DNA from: Ophiosphaerella korrae
Taxonomy: Eukaryota > Ascomycota > Dothideomycetes > Pleosporales > Phaeosphaeriaceae
Direction of reading: 5' to 3'
Length of the DNA stretch: 64,000 nt
Assembly (NCBI GenBank): GCA_028456385.1
Contig: JALNQF010000006.1
Location: forward strand, 496,001 to 560,000
Below the pieces are notes generated by a model. The model was not told where the DNA came from. It ran no database searches and saw only the letters and a list, made by a program, of their open reading frames with translations. Shown here in pieces: positions 32,138-44,697 of the stretch. Positions within the stretch are counted from its first letter, which is position 1. Each line of letters opens with the position of its first letter. The position numbers and the translations under genes were made by a program.

Positions 32138-33245
32138 TTATATGTTTGCCTTGTCTTTTTTCTGCTCTGGGACCTGTGTCAATAGCTTCTCGTGCTGTAT
32201 CGCTGATTTGAGGTTGTCTAACACCAGCAGTTCCATATCACGCTAAGTAAATCAGCTTCATTCAGAAAACTTGTCCAAGGTGGAAACACTCACCTGCGTC
32301 TCGAAGGTTGCAGTACCAACATGAGGCAACAGAACTGCATTTTCGCACTCTAGTAGCCCGGGATGGATTTTTGGCTCCTCCTCAAACACATCTAGACCAC
32401 ATGTCCAGACTTTGCCGCTCTTCAGTGCGTCTACCAATGCTGCCTCATCGATCAGCGGCCCCCGAGCCGTGTTCACGATGACTACGCCATCTTTCATTTG
32501 CTTGAACTGATCTTTTCCAATGATGTGCGTTGTGGATGGGTTGAGCGCCAGATTCAAGCTCAGCACATCCGAAGTCTTCAGCAATTCCTCGAAGCTGACA
32601 TACTTCGCACCATCCTCCTTGGCCGCTGGCAGTTGATGCCGATTATGGTATTGTATCTTCATCCCAAAAGCCTTTGCCCTGTGAGCGACAGCTGAGCCGA
32701 TACCGCCCATGCCTAGGATACCGAGCGTTTTGTTCTTGGGATCATGACCGAGGGAGAAATTTCCGCGCCATTTGCCTGAGTATAATAATTAGCTAGGTTT
32801 AACAGACTACGTCGTTCAATTCACCTGAGTTGACTGCCATGTATGACTGTTTGATATTTCTTAATGCGCCTAGCATCAACCAGATGGCCACATCTGCTGT
32901 CGCATCGTCGACTGCGATTGGCGTGCTTGAAACCGCAATTCCTCGTTTGGTACAGGCCGCCACGTCAATGTTGTTGTAACCAGCGCCGTTATGGCAGATG
33001 AATTTCAAAGTCTTAGGTAGAGCCTCGACTAGTTCCGCGTTGAAGTCGCCTGTAATTGGATTTGAATCGTTGCTGCGATATAGGGCGAAGACATTGTCGA
33101 ATTCGCCACCTTTGCACTTGGAGATGAAGTCATCTCGGCTGCCATTAGGGTATTCGTACAGCTTTGATGCGACTTGCGCACAATTTTGCCATTCTTTTTG
33201 CGTGTGTGTAAGCTTGCCGATGAGAAGTGCTGCTCTTTGCGACAT
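32138..33245 (-). CDS. D-isomer-specific 2-hydroxyacid dehydrogenase
   Basis: NAD(P)H-dependent reduction of 2-keto acids such as glyoxylate or hydroxypyruvate to D-2-hydroxyacids. Exons (minus strand): 32825-33245, 32294-32775 and 32138-32242, giving 335 residues with consistent phases. It shows the family order: ICHNGAGYNNIDV in the catalytic domain, the Rossmann loop LGILGMGGIGSAV, the catalytic Arg in NTARGPLIDE, the Glu in DVFEEEP and the His in LLPHVGTAT, all present. Length is usual for fungal glyoxylate/hydroxypyruvate reductase-like enzymes. It is convergent with the cupin gene and divergent from the NmrA-like gene. Confidence 0.94.
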
Positions 33246-34136
33246 GATGAATCGGCTTATGAGGGAGTGGTGTCAATATATTGGAGAGGAAACAGAATCT
33301 TGAGAAAGGAGTTCGCAGTTTGGGTCGGCTTGTGTGCGGCGGCATTTGGTCATTTATACCCAAGACCTTCGCACCAAACTTGACATGCCGCATCCCGGAC
33401 TACCGGTGACCTCTTTAGCTTTAGAAATTTGCCATTTTACCCCAGTCTGAGTATACAAATTCGTAAAGCGCAAGACTTGATTGCACCGTTCCATCCATGC
33501 CGGTGTTGGCCTGTCGACGAAAGGACGTGTTGGTAAAGACAATTTATGACACATCCCCACATCAGACTTTCTTGCCCCGCAACCAGAAGATTGATACACA
33601 GCACATATTTATGATGCACATAATGAATAAACTAAACCACCCATGATCCGATCTTTCATATTTCGAATCTGCCTATCTATGATAAGATCAGGTTCCGCAA
33701 GCCTAAATTCTCCATCCAATGCCACTCGAGACGCGGTGGTGTTGACCTTTAGGGTCGGCGTTTGATAACTTTAGTGCAGAGCATTCAGATGCCGAAGCAT
33801 TAGCTAGTTAGTTATGTAAGCAAGCTAACCCGCATTTTCTGGCTTAGCGGCTCGGGCTATGTTCTCGCCCCAGTTCCGAGACTCATGCACAACACCGTGT
33901 AGGTATCCAGGCATCAACGTAGGCAACAATATACTATACCTACCTTGGCTTCGTCTGTTCTTTGATAGGATTCAGCCATATGCTCGTAACGCCAACGTGC
34001 GCCTTCAGCTGAGTAATGAATATGTAGGCACTGTACATATATCAGGTAATAAAGGGCCGTATCAGACCACAACAATTAGCTAAGTTGACATCTGAATCTC
34101 TGAGGCACATTCTCAAACCCACTCGGCTTCATCAGC
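33246..34136. other. Shared divergent promoter region, no gene seen
   Basis: Lies between the 2-hydroxyacid dehydrogenase and the NmrA-like gene, which start in opposite directions about 0.9 kb apart. Co-regulation is possible but no shared motif was identified. Confidence 0.5.
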
Positions 34137-35247
34137 ATGGAACTAAAGAAAATCGCAATTCTTGGGGTAAGCTCACAAAGACTATCATATTCTGACAAAC
34201 TAAAGCAACCTAGCCGGGAGGCAATGTTGGGGGTGCTATTATAAAGGAGCTTTCTAAAGACGGGCCACGCTTCAGCATTACAGCAATTACTCGACAGACC
34301 TCGAGTTATGTAGCCCCACCTAACTCTGATATTATACATACAGCAATTGACTACGCATCTTTCGATTCACTCGTGGATGTCTTCACCGGCCAGGATGCTG
34401 TCGTCAACTGTATCACTGGTGGTTCAACTCAATATGAGCCATCAAAGTTGATCATCGATGCAGCAATCGCTGCTGGCATCAAACTCTTTTTCGCAAACGA
34501 GTTCGTCGGTGATGTGACCAGAGAGCAGTTTCGCAGATTACCAGAAGCGTTTGTGGGCGGGAAATTCAGAATTAGAGAGTACCTCAGCGAACTGGGAAAG
34601 GACGGAAAGATGTCGTGGACTAGCTTGAACGGAGGGCCGTTCTTCGATATGTGTGAGTGGTACCTCACTTGCCATTATGTTTCACCTTGGGAAAACAAGG
34701 ACCGATTGTGTCATATGAAAACTTGACTGATTTCCAAGCAGGGGTTGCGAAAGGCCCAGCAGGATTTGATCTTGCAAACCGCCGTGCCCGCATCTATGGC
34801 ACAGGAGAAAACCAGCTATTTTGGACACCCCTTCCTACCATTGCCCTTGCGGCGGCGAACATGCTCCGAAATCCTCAGCCCGTTGTCAACAGAGCGATAC
34901 ATATCTGCCCATTTCATCGCCTCACGCAAAACCTGATCCTTGGCGCCCTTGAAGAAGTTCTTGTCACGAGTTTCACAGTCGACCATATTGATGTCAAAAA
35001 GATCAATGAACATGCGAGAATTGCACTTGATCGAGGCGAAGGGGCGAAAGCAATGAAAGGCTTGACGGTCAGCAACCAGTTTTATGAGGCTAATAATGGA
35101 AATGATCTGAGCCATCTGTTGGAGAATAACACTGTAGGAGTGGAGATGATGAGTATCAAGGATGCGATCAAAGATACAATTGAAAAGTATGGCAAGGACT
35201 GCCCGGCTGTAGAAGCCTTGTTCAAGGTCGAAGCTTGCGAGATTTAA
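34137..35247 (+). CDS. NmrA-like / isoflavone reductase-type NAD(P)-binding protein
   Basis: Exons 34137-34166, 34214-34652 and 34742-35247, giving 324 residues with consistent phases. The dinucleotide-binding glycine motif LGPGGNVGGAI (residues 9-19) is split by the first intron. FANEFVGDV, SLNGGPFFDMW and FDLANRRARIYG follow, as in the NmrA/PCBER atypical short-chain dehydrogenase group. The usual SDR YxxxK catalytic pair is not evident, which is common in this group, where members act either as reductases of aromatic or secondary metabolites or as redox sensors. Its 3' end is 175 bp from that of the convergent MpaB-like gene. Confidence 0.92.
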
Positions 35248-35422
35248 GAAGCCAGTTTGATCTAGACGAGGAAATAGGGGGCGTGCAAGGAAACAAATTG
35301 CAAACGAAATTGCAGGGCATGGAATAACTGGTAGAGGGCCGGCGTTGAACTTAAACCACCGAAATAGCTGATCTACCCCACTTCAGATTCTGGCTATGCT
35401 ACTAGGAAAAGAATGGGGTGCT

Positions 35423-36722
35423 TTATGGACATTCTGTCGTTGCTTCGAAATTCATTGGGCACCCACTCCTTGTGTAGATCGTGTTTGAAAACTGGCCGAA
35501 TGTAGTAAAAGAGCAAGCGTTACCATCTTTCACGAAAGACATAACCTCTTCCCCGCCCTTGCCTTCAAGATGCTTCGGGCCAATCTCCTGAAGTTTATAG
35601 CCTTCAGGCTTGAACTTTGCATCACCAGCCATTGGCAAGCCAAAGAAGCGGGTGTAGGCTGTGTAAATCCAGCTGCAACTCTTTGAAGAGGCAACGTACC
35701 ACGGTTCAATTTCCCAAAACATCATCGGTCGATATCCGGCCTTGTCCTCTTCCCCAAAGACCTGTAGTGTTGAATATCGAGGAAGCATAAAGTGTCGGAC
35801 GAAATGCTTTCGTAAAGTCAATAGGAACCTGAGAAAAGATTGGAAAAGTGTGCTTGGAAGTGCCGATAGCTTGAATGCTCCGCTGAGTCGCGAATCCATG
35901 AAAGCAATTATTATAGGACGCACGACGGGAGCAACAAACGCTGGAATGGTAGTCGCATAGAGCGAGAAAACCCTGTTAGCGATGAGTGCGTTATCCTCAG
36001 ATGGCGCCATATTGAGGGCCTCAAATTCCTCAATAAAGGCAGCACAAGCTTCAAAACTCTGGGGCACGTTTTCAAGACCCATTCGGCGGCCGACTTCGTA
36101 CCAGAAGACCCATGAAGCATGTTTTTCAAGCGGTACCGATTTTCGCCAGTCGTACCTATCGATCCACTGCAGAGCTTCGCAGGTAAGTAGACAAAGGGTG
36201 TAAACCATCTGATCCATCTTAATCTTGCTGCCATAGCGAGAGTGGATCCAGTTCATACGATTGATAGCGATGCATGCGCGCTCGCTATCGATGTCATTGA
36301 CAAGAAACTCGCCGACGAGGACAGTAGTATCAGCGTAGCGCTTTCCGACGCGCTCAACCATTTCTTTGGCTCCGACTGAAACCTTTGAAATTCCAGGAAT
36401 TGCGAATGCCTATGAAATAAGCACTAGTGTATACTTAACACATGACAGTACTCACCCGAAGAAAAGCGAAGTCTTTTCCGGCAAGAAAAGTCCATGGGCA
36501 TTCGTAGAGGCCCTAACTCGTTAGATTGATTATCGCGATGGTATATCGAGCACGAACCATTTTAGCAATAATAGATTGGGCATCTCGATAGTTCAAATCT
36601 TTGAACTCGGCCGGTGTATATCCATACTGCTTTTGGGTTTGCTCAACGCGGTGATATCGAAGAATTCGCACAATTGCAAGGTAGCCGACTAAGATGGGGA
36701 CCAAATAAAGAGAAGACAGCAT
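35423..36722 (-). CDS. MpaB-like ER-bound oxygenase (DUF2236)
   Basis: Exons (minus strand): 36558-36722, 36456-36512 and 35423-36409, giving 402 residues. A single N-terminal membrane anchor (LVPILVGYLAIV) is followed by a basic segment and the large helical domain. The motif NRMNWIHSRYGSK carries the conserved Asn, Arg and His seen in the MpaB/latex-oxygenase (DUF2236) fold. MpaB' in Penicillium cleaves a farnesyl side chain in mycophenolic acid biosynthesis, and other members are haem-dependent oxygenases. The substrate here cannot be inferred. The very C-terminus ends in an unusual Cys/Thr-rich stretch, so a missed terminal intron is possible. Confidence 0.85.
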
Positions 36723-38604
36723 CTTGAAGGGAGTTTGTAGAGGGACGGCCACAGAGGTCGTTACATGTAGACTGGAGCCTAACGGCACGGAGACTTGTTT
36801 ATGTACTCATAATATATCAATACATTCTTTAGCAGGGTTCTATGTTTAAGCTGACATGACACCATTTGAGTACGCGCTACAAATCCTTGGCCCGCCGTGG
36901 TGCAGCACTGGTGTTGGAGCAAATTCTCGGCGCGTATCTCGCGTTATAGAGAAGTTCAATTCCTGGGCATTTTGCTTCTACGAATATCATTCTGTTGCTG
37001 AGCAGCGCGAGTCGCCCCGAGCTACAATAAAATTTATACTGATGAAGCAGGAAAATTTGCTAACAAAATCACAACGGAGGTAGGAGGTTGACGGTGCCTA
37101 CTTCGATTTGGCGATCTGTGCGTACCCTGCTTATGCATAGGGAAGGTGAACCAACATTACTACCTGCTTCAAGTTTGGCATGGTATGCAAGATTGTTTGA
37201 AAGAATGAGTAAATGATAGAAAACTGACATGTACGCTCTGTCCTTGCGAAATTTTGCTCTGCCCGATTTTCCAGGTATCCATGTTGCGGACTAAGAAATA
37301 AGTCAACAGATTGCTGACTGCATGCACACCGGTGTGGGTTCACAAATTGCATGCATAGACAGGCCAATTAACAAGTGTATTCTAGTCCTGTATGAGACAA
37401 GACATCTCGTTACAGGTCGTGATAGTCAGGCGCCCATTACTGGAATGGTGAACACTTGACTAGGTCTGCACTGACCATGGACCCAACATTTCTTCTCAGG
37501 ATTCCTCCTCGCTTTTTGTTAATTCTTGATAAGCATTTTTCAAAGGATTGGTAGCTTTTAAACTTACGAGAGGATAAGGTCAGCACAATGGCTATATATA
37601 TATATCCTTGGTACCCAACCCCGCTTTCTTTGAACCTTCGAGGTTAGAGACAACAACTAATGAAGTCTGATCACTCGGACGTGGATGCGACTTTCAGACC
37701 CATCGTGGGCCCCCTATTTTCCTAGCATTAGAATATAAATGGATCATAACTCGTGATTGATTTTTACAGTAGACAATACTGGCACTCTACCCAGGAAAAG
37801 ACCGATCTTTCGCAGTGGTGACGCACCTGAAATCAAAAGGTGAATACATAGCGCGGCCTGTGGCTAAAGAAATTTCTGCCCTCTGGCAGATCATTTCGCA
37901 GTGGTATAATTGTACTTCCAGATTCTTCGTGGAGCGCTTGTCAGTTTGGGATAACCTCGGGAACCGATGATCCACATAGAATGCCTTAACTATACCGCAT
38001 GTGAAATAGACATATATTCACGCTGAGACACCCTTTATCAATTTCCTAACCTAATTAGTGTCATTGGGTCAAAACAGGCCTACTGAGCTAACAAGTTCAT
38101 TATCAGAGTTGCGGGAACACTCGTTTTGCACAGGAATATGCGCATTTCATCCCTTCTAAATTCTATGCACAAGCCAGGAAATTCGTCTAGTTCCAAAATT
38201 TCCGATGTTAGCGTTCTAATCTTGTCACTGGCATTGTTAGCAACGTCCCAGAAACCTAGATATGTGGAAATTCTGATTGGTCAAAACCTTTGCTACCTTA
38301 AGCCTATAGCTCACCGTGATTTATAGTCTTTTTTAATAATGAAAATTACATATGTAAAACTTCATCTACTTTTTCTTAAGGTCTGGTACGATATCCTGTT
38401 AGAGAAAGTATACGTCGATCCTTCTTACTACCTGTTGTCTAGACCAAAGGCCTAACATTTTATATTGGCGTTATATTATCAATACTGCACATCGCAATCA
38501 CAAATCTGAAGGTACTTTCCAATTGTAATGTGTATAAAGAATGCATCAACTCTAAAGCTACTCCTTCTCGAACACACAACTCTTTCTTCCTTTGTATGTT
38601 AACT
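36723..38604. other. Gene-poor AT-rich stretch
   Basis: About 1.9 kb with only very short frames, AT-rich, with no recognised domain or repeat. Confidence 0.5.
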
Positions 38605-39159
38605 ATGAAATTCTCTATCACTGTCCTTTCGCCACTGGCCCTTTTGCTCTCAAGTTGCGTTTCTGCACAAAACGGAAATAAGCCATTCTGCCCAGATCTC
38701 CACTTCAGTCTCCTCGAATGCGACAATGGTCTGGAGCAGTACGGGTGGCCAGACCCTACCCACGAAAGCCTTATAAGCTGGAATCTTGTCGGAATGTTCC
38801 CACGCGGTGACCCTCGCCCAACAAGCACACCAGACTCTACCTTCATCTACACCTTACCTCAAGGTGGATACCCATACCACAAGTACGAAGGCTGGAATTC
38901 TACTACGTTCTTTTGAGCCAATCCTAGTCAGTTGAAAGATTACCCTCGGGGCTGGCTTGGTATGAAAATTCCTGCGTCTGCAAAGGGCATGAAGTCTGGT
39001 GTTCAGGCCGGGACAATTCATTTTGAAGGCATCGAATTCAACTGCCAAAGAAAGAACACGAACTTGTTTATGGGTGGTGGCGTAGAATTTCGAGAGTTTG
39101 ATCGAGAATTTTGTGCTGGGTATACATACTGCCAGTTAAGATATATATGTAGGAGATAA
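38605..39159 (+). pseudogene. Small secreted Cys-containing protein with in-frame TGA
   Basis: The frame starts MKFSITVLSPLALLLSSC, a clear signal peptide with likely cleavage after SAQ or VSA, then a mature domain with FCPDLHF and LLECDNG. A TGA at 38914-38916 stops it after 103 residues. The same frame stays open for a further 80 codons with a coherent domain: YPRGWLGMKIP, HFEGIEFNC, GGGVEFREFDREFCAGY and CQLRYIC, ending at 39159. The TGA follows two Phe codons and no intron that keeps frame can remove it. Six mature cysteines would occur across both halves. It is either a nonsense-inactivated secreted (effector-like) gene or a truncated functional allele. Confidence 0.6.
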
Positions 39160-39468
39160 ATGGCCTGCGGATAAATCATGCGTAGGGAGTCAGGCGCATT
39201 TCTGTTATCCGAGTTGGGATCGACCAGGAGGATCATAGAATATATTAGTGCTTCGCTTTTCTACCAAAATTAAAGATCTTTGTAAAACCTTGCTCATTCT
39301 AATAGCTGTTATAGTATAGCAATACCTAGGTAGTAAATCAAATTATGGGGTAAAACATCACTTGATAAAATAGCTAATATACGTGATGGCCGATGATTTA
39401 AGAAATTGACCATCAATGTTCCAAAACTCCAAGCTTTGCAACTTCTCATTTAGGTTGATCTCTTAATA
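39160..39468. other. Short intergenic gap, no gene seen
   Basis: AT-rich spacer between the secreted protein and the 3' end of the J-domain gene. Nothing else recognised. Confidence 0.5.
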
Positions 39469-40837
39469 TCAATCGAAGTCGAAGTAAGGGTAAGAATAAT
39501 TTGGGCTTGGGGCTCTTGCTTTTGTGGCGCCTCGTGCATGCTTTCTTGCTGCACCACGCGGTATCCTAGGTCGGATAGTACTCTGGCATCTTGGACATGC
39601 TTTGATTGAACAGCCCGGGCACTGCAACAGATATGTCCAACTTTCACTGCAAGTCGGGCAATTTGTGCGACCTTGTACTTTAGGCCACCAGCCATCATGC
39701 TTGCAATCTGATGTGTAGCTCTGGTAAGTGCTCCCCTGTGGTACGCCATGATGGCCACTATATTCTTGGAACCTTCTGCTCTGATTCATTCGTCTTCGTT
39801 GTTCTGCCGCTCGGAGCTCAGCTTCGACTTCGTATTTTCTCTGAGCCTCAGCATTTTCCTGTCTCTGTTTCTCTTGTTGCTTTTCAAACGCCTCCTGTTG
39901 TTTTCTTATCTCCTCCTGACGACGTGCTGCCGCATCTCTTTCCTCTCGCTCTCTCTCTTCTCGCTGCGCTTGCTGTTGTTTCCAAAGTCTTGCCATCCTT
40001 TCTCTCTCTAAACGATCCTTTTCTTCCTTCTCTCTGGCTCTAATTTTAGCTTCTATCACTAGTATTTTTCTGGTGTCGCTTCTTTCCGCATCGGTGAACT
40101 CCTTCTCTGCATTCTTTAGGAGATCTTCTTGTTTCTTCAGCTCCGCCTTCTTCATATCCAGCCTGCGCTCTTTCATATCCTTCTCTATTCTCATCTCCTG
40201 CTGTCTTCTATCTTTCTGTGCTTTCACTTCATCGCTCTCCTCTGGTTGTTTATATATTGGTGACAACAACCATGCCCCCCATCCATTCCTACTTGCTTCC
40301 TTTGCTACTTCTGCGGCTAGCAAGCTATTCAGATTCTTGATTTCCTGCTGCAACACTCGCATGCCTCTTTGTAGCTCGAAGATCGACGCATCAAAAGTAT
40401 ACTTCTTGTTCTTCCATCGGACGCCGCGTTCTTGTTTTGACTTCTGAAGCGCAGCGATCTGTGCTGCTTCGCTAAGAGTTCCTGGCTGTGCAGTTGATGA
40501 AGTGGGTTTTTCGGCGGTTCGGCGAGGAACTTTGTTTTGCTTTATGGAGGGATAAATGAGGTCGTACGCTTGGCGCTGGGCTGTATCTCGCAATGTCTCA
40601 TACGCTCGCCCGAGCTTTAATAATGCAGTTAGTACAGGAAATGTAAGGATACAAAGACTTAGGTTTAAACCATTGACGTACTAATTGGAAAGCTTCAGTA
40701 GCATCATGATTCGTATTGCGGTCCGGATGGAGCTTCAGCGCGAGCCGTTTGTAGGATTTCACGACTAAACTGGGAGAGGCATCTTGCCCCACCTCAAGTA
40801 CTTCGTAATAGTCATCTGTGATTTGCACTGGTGCCAT
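39469..40837 (-). CDS. J-domain (DnaJ/Hsp40) protein with coiled coil and zinc ribbon
   Basis: Exons (minus strand): 40682-40837 and 39469-40614, giving 433 residues. The N-terminal J domain covers about 1-70 with the obligatory HPD at residues 37-39, stimulating Hsp70 ATPase. It is followed by a very long charged Glu/Arg/Gln/Lys helix (about 150-320; [21 protein letters not shown] text) that should form a coiled coil. The C-terminus has paired cysteines ([30 protein letters not shown]) suggesting a zinc ribbon, then a basic tail. There is no Gly/Phe region, so it is a class C J-protein. Partner and compartment are unclear. Confidence 0.9.
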
Positions 40838-43800
40838 CGTTCTATCTCTCTTTATGTTTTGAGTGATTGTGTGGCATAAGCGGAACGAAAAGCAGCCTCA
40901 GAGGCCCGAACAGACATAAGTATGGTATCGAGAGTTTTTCAGGATAAGAGGTGGTATCAAAGATGTTTGTGTGGTGACTTAGTAAGAATGTTTGGACTTA
41001 TTGGCTACGCCTTGAGGATGCATTCAGGCCGTGCCACATTGATATGCAGCCCCGCGCGTGACAAAACCAGCCTTTTTAAGCGCACCGTGGCACCTCTTTG
41101 AAAAGGCTCTGGACTTAATATTGGTGCCACGCGAAGACCACATCTATTCTTAAGAACCCATCGCAGATCGCCTTAGACAAATACGAAAGATTTCCACGGC
41201 CAAGTTTGATTATGCGTGCTCAAGCCGTTTGGAAGAAAGTAGATCAAATGTCTCTCACGTAGACAATCATTATCATCTCCATCATATAAACAACAGGCGA
41301 GCTTGCTCCGCTTCGCTTCCTCGTCGCCATTGTTGTCGGTTTTTGCTTGCGCATCAAGAGAAATATCTAGATGCGGTTGATTGTCCAAGGAATTGTATGT
41401 ATTTCGATATTTAGTGCCCCTCCAGCAGGCTAGCCTCAGAAGGGTACAGTGCGACTATCAAGCATAGTAGAGCGCCTAAGTTGTATATTTACGAGACATC
41501 TAGATGTGCAGTTAAGAATTCAATGGTAATTCAGAAGTTTACCTGATGAGTATATGCTCAAGCAAGTAGCAAGGCTGACCGCTGACACAACTATAGACGT
41601 ACCTGGAATATGAGTAAGAGTGTCATGATCTAATGGCAAGCCCATTTGAACTCCTCATCCGCGTTTTGTCGAGCTCAAACTTTCTAGCACGCAGGAGATA
41701 TGAGTTCTTGAAGAACATATGTAGCATCCAAGACAAGATGCTTAGATGGGTAGGCGTTCGTTATGGAGAACATGACTGCTACAAACTGAACACAGCAGAA
41801 ACTTATACTCTTACCTGCAGGCATTGTATCAAACCGTAGTTGAATGCTGCTCTTCCTACTCTTATGCGACGATGACTCGGAGGACCTTCAATGAAGAAGG
41901 AAGTATGGAACGTAAAATCAATGATTCTTGTTGTGAGAAGTTGGTAATAGGTGAATCTGCGTACGGCGTGGATATGCCGCATATTCCGTTCCTGTTGAAT
42001 GTATTGAACAACTGGAGGTCCATTGTTGGCGCATCAAAGCTAACGGTTCAAAAAATCTAGATCGGAGCGAACAAGATATACAATCTTTGTATCGGTATTC
42101 AACACTGGGGTCTTGAGAACTCCATGTGTGGGTATTCCCAGCCATATTATGCCTGGAGCAAACTCTGTAACTCGTGTCAAGGAGATCGGGTTGATGAAAA
42201 TCAAGATTCGGGAAGTTTACGAGGTATCTCAGGGTAGGAAAAGAACTGGACTCGCTATGAACAGTACTTTGCCGCTGCTCAGGCCATGTGTGGGGCGTGA
42301 TTGCTCAGTGGTGGTAGAGTTGCGAATACCCCTCGTATGGCGTTGATCGAGGTCGTAAGGAAAACGGAAGAGCTATGCAAGAACGGAGAGCAACCCAATA
42401 TTGCCACACTTCCCTTCTCATGTTATCTCTCGTGACCTATGTGCACCTGAGCATAGTGGCCAGAGAATTCCAAGGATGCGGTTCGAGGGAGCGTAGCATT
42501 GCATATTTGAGGGTGGAGTGCGTATACTGATTGTTATAATGAAACAAAACACTTGGTAAGTTTGCATAATATTGCCTGTCTGAAGACGGTGCAGATGGGA
42601 TTGTGGCGGGGTCGAGAGGGGATACATGAACTGGGAAAAATATTGAAGAGAGCCGAATCTTCAACCACCATTCTCTTTTAATACCTTACCAACAACGCCT
42701 CTTTGCCTCCATGCCTACTTTTCAATCTTGAGTCTTAACCCAATATATTCTGATGCCGCGAGACGATCAGTCTTGGGTCATGTCCTTTAACCGGCTAAAT
42801 TGCCTTTAGCGCCTCCCGGGTTTTGCCTTGCGGGCCCGCTCTTGCATAAAAGACCAGAATCGGCCGTTTCCAGAAACTGTGGCCGTGCCAACTACTGCTG
42901 TACCAATGTTCTTGAAGATCCGGGCGCCTACGAGTCGGAGAGATGAGCCTATATTGCGGCCACTTTCTTGAAATCTATCTCAACATCCGCGGGGTCATGC
43001 AAGCACGTGGCGGGTTGCAATAAAAGCGTGCGGTACAGGTCATTCGAGATTCATTCGGGCTGTACCAAGCTCAGTGGTGGCTCGCTACTGCCTGCACAGC
43101 AATCAATTCACTCCCACCAGCTCGGCGCGTGGTATGTTCGTCAGCTTCATCCATTTAGGCCCTGTTGTCTCGGGCCACTAGCGCCCACCCTTCGACATGC
43201 CGATGGGAATGCCTACTGATATGCTTTTCAAGGTTGGAGGCGTCGACCAGCTGCTTGAGGAACAACTATACATACACCAACCAAAATAGGCTTAGACGCA
43301 TTACTCAAGCTTCTCGGTCATGCTGTGCCAGCGGAGCATATCTTGACTTCTTGCAGAATGTCCACCAGTGATGAGCCTTAAGCTATCTGTTCTCAGCTTC
43401 TGGAAAACTATATCTACCTGGGTGCATGATGTGCAAACGAGATGACAGTGGGACAACTGGACCAGGCACACGGAATGACATTAACCAAAGTGGTCGTAAC
43501 CACTTCGCTTAGCCTAAGTTGACAAAGAAGTCGTTGCAGACTCGTTGCTAGCCGCGATTGCTTCTTTATTCCGAACAAGTCGATTGAATGACCACGTCTT
43601 GCAGAGCCGCTGAACGATGCTAAACGAAGTCAAGAGCCTAACCATCGGTTTGGACTGAGGCGGCCTAGCTGTCGCTAACCGTCACACCAATATGCCACAT
43701 CCCGGCTCCGAGGCCCATTTATCCATCTTGGCGACAGGCAGCCTCGTGTTCCGTCTCACCCCACACCAATCGCGTCTCCCAGGTCGGCCTACGGAAGGGA

Positions 43801-44697
43801 AATAGAAGCATTTTATCGGATGCATCTAATATTCATCCGCGGGACGAGTCTGGGCTCGCCACAGGCTTGAGAGTTTGGGACAGCTTCGTGATCTCCTAGG
43901 GTGAACGGCGAGCCTCACGCCAAAGACACTCCACGGTCAGAACGAAGAATGCAATGGATATGTGGCCACGCCACTGCAGAGTACTATGCCCAAATAAATC
44001 TCCTTTCTGCACCATCGCCAAATATCCGGGGAGGCGAGTGAGTGGAGTCCCAATGGACTGCATGCGAGATGATCAGCACAAATGAAGATACCTGAGCTAA
44101 CCCTCTCCGCATCAATGGAGCCTCACCATCCAAATCAGATTCTGGATCAATACTCATCGAATTGTAGATGCACGATAGCCGCAGTTGCAAGCAGAGTCTC
44201 ATGCACCTGTTCGAAACAGCGCCTCAACGCCTTCCATTTCTTAGTGTTCTAGAAGATTTCCCGTGCTCCCCACGGGGCATCACAATCTACAACCAACGTC
44301 GAACGATTAAAACGGTCAGCATCAGCACCCAATAGCGTAGTCTTAAACATTATAACCGATGGCCTACTCTAGTCTCGCCCCGGCGTCGTCGGCCCTCGTG
44401 CCAGCGAGTGGCTTGGAGGATGGGTCACGATCACATCTGATTGGTGGCTGCTGCTTTCATCTGACAGCGATGTACCACATCCCGGCATCCAAGTCCGCTG
44501 AGCCGACAGGGACAGGGCCACCATTTCAATTAGTATTGATGCTAGGGTTAGTATCAGAATTTCATTGTCCATTATAAGTATCTAGTCACTGCCAAAGTTA
44601 CTATTCACTGCAAGTCTACCAGGCCCTTGTGGTGTAGACCCTCACTCTTCTTCTAATCTCAGTCCAACGTTGAGAACTTCGACAAGTTCCTCTCATA
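40838..44697. other. Long intergenic interval, no supported gene
   Basis: Nearly 3.9 kb. Frames at 41824-42060, 41918-42145 and 42968-43219 are short and featureless. A near-repeat of the text CCACATCCCGG(C) occurs at 43695-43705 and 44475-44485 upstream of the sugar transporter. Confidence 0.5.

Noticed and set aside
20919..36722. Secondary-metabolite gene cluster
   Set aside because: A Zn2Cys6 regulator, P450, NmrA-like reductase, oxygenase and cupin are present, but no synthase backbone gene, and housekeeping mpe1 lies among them.
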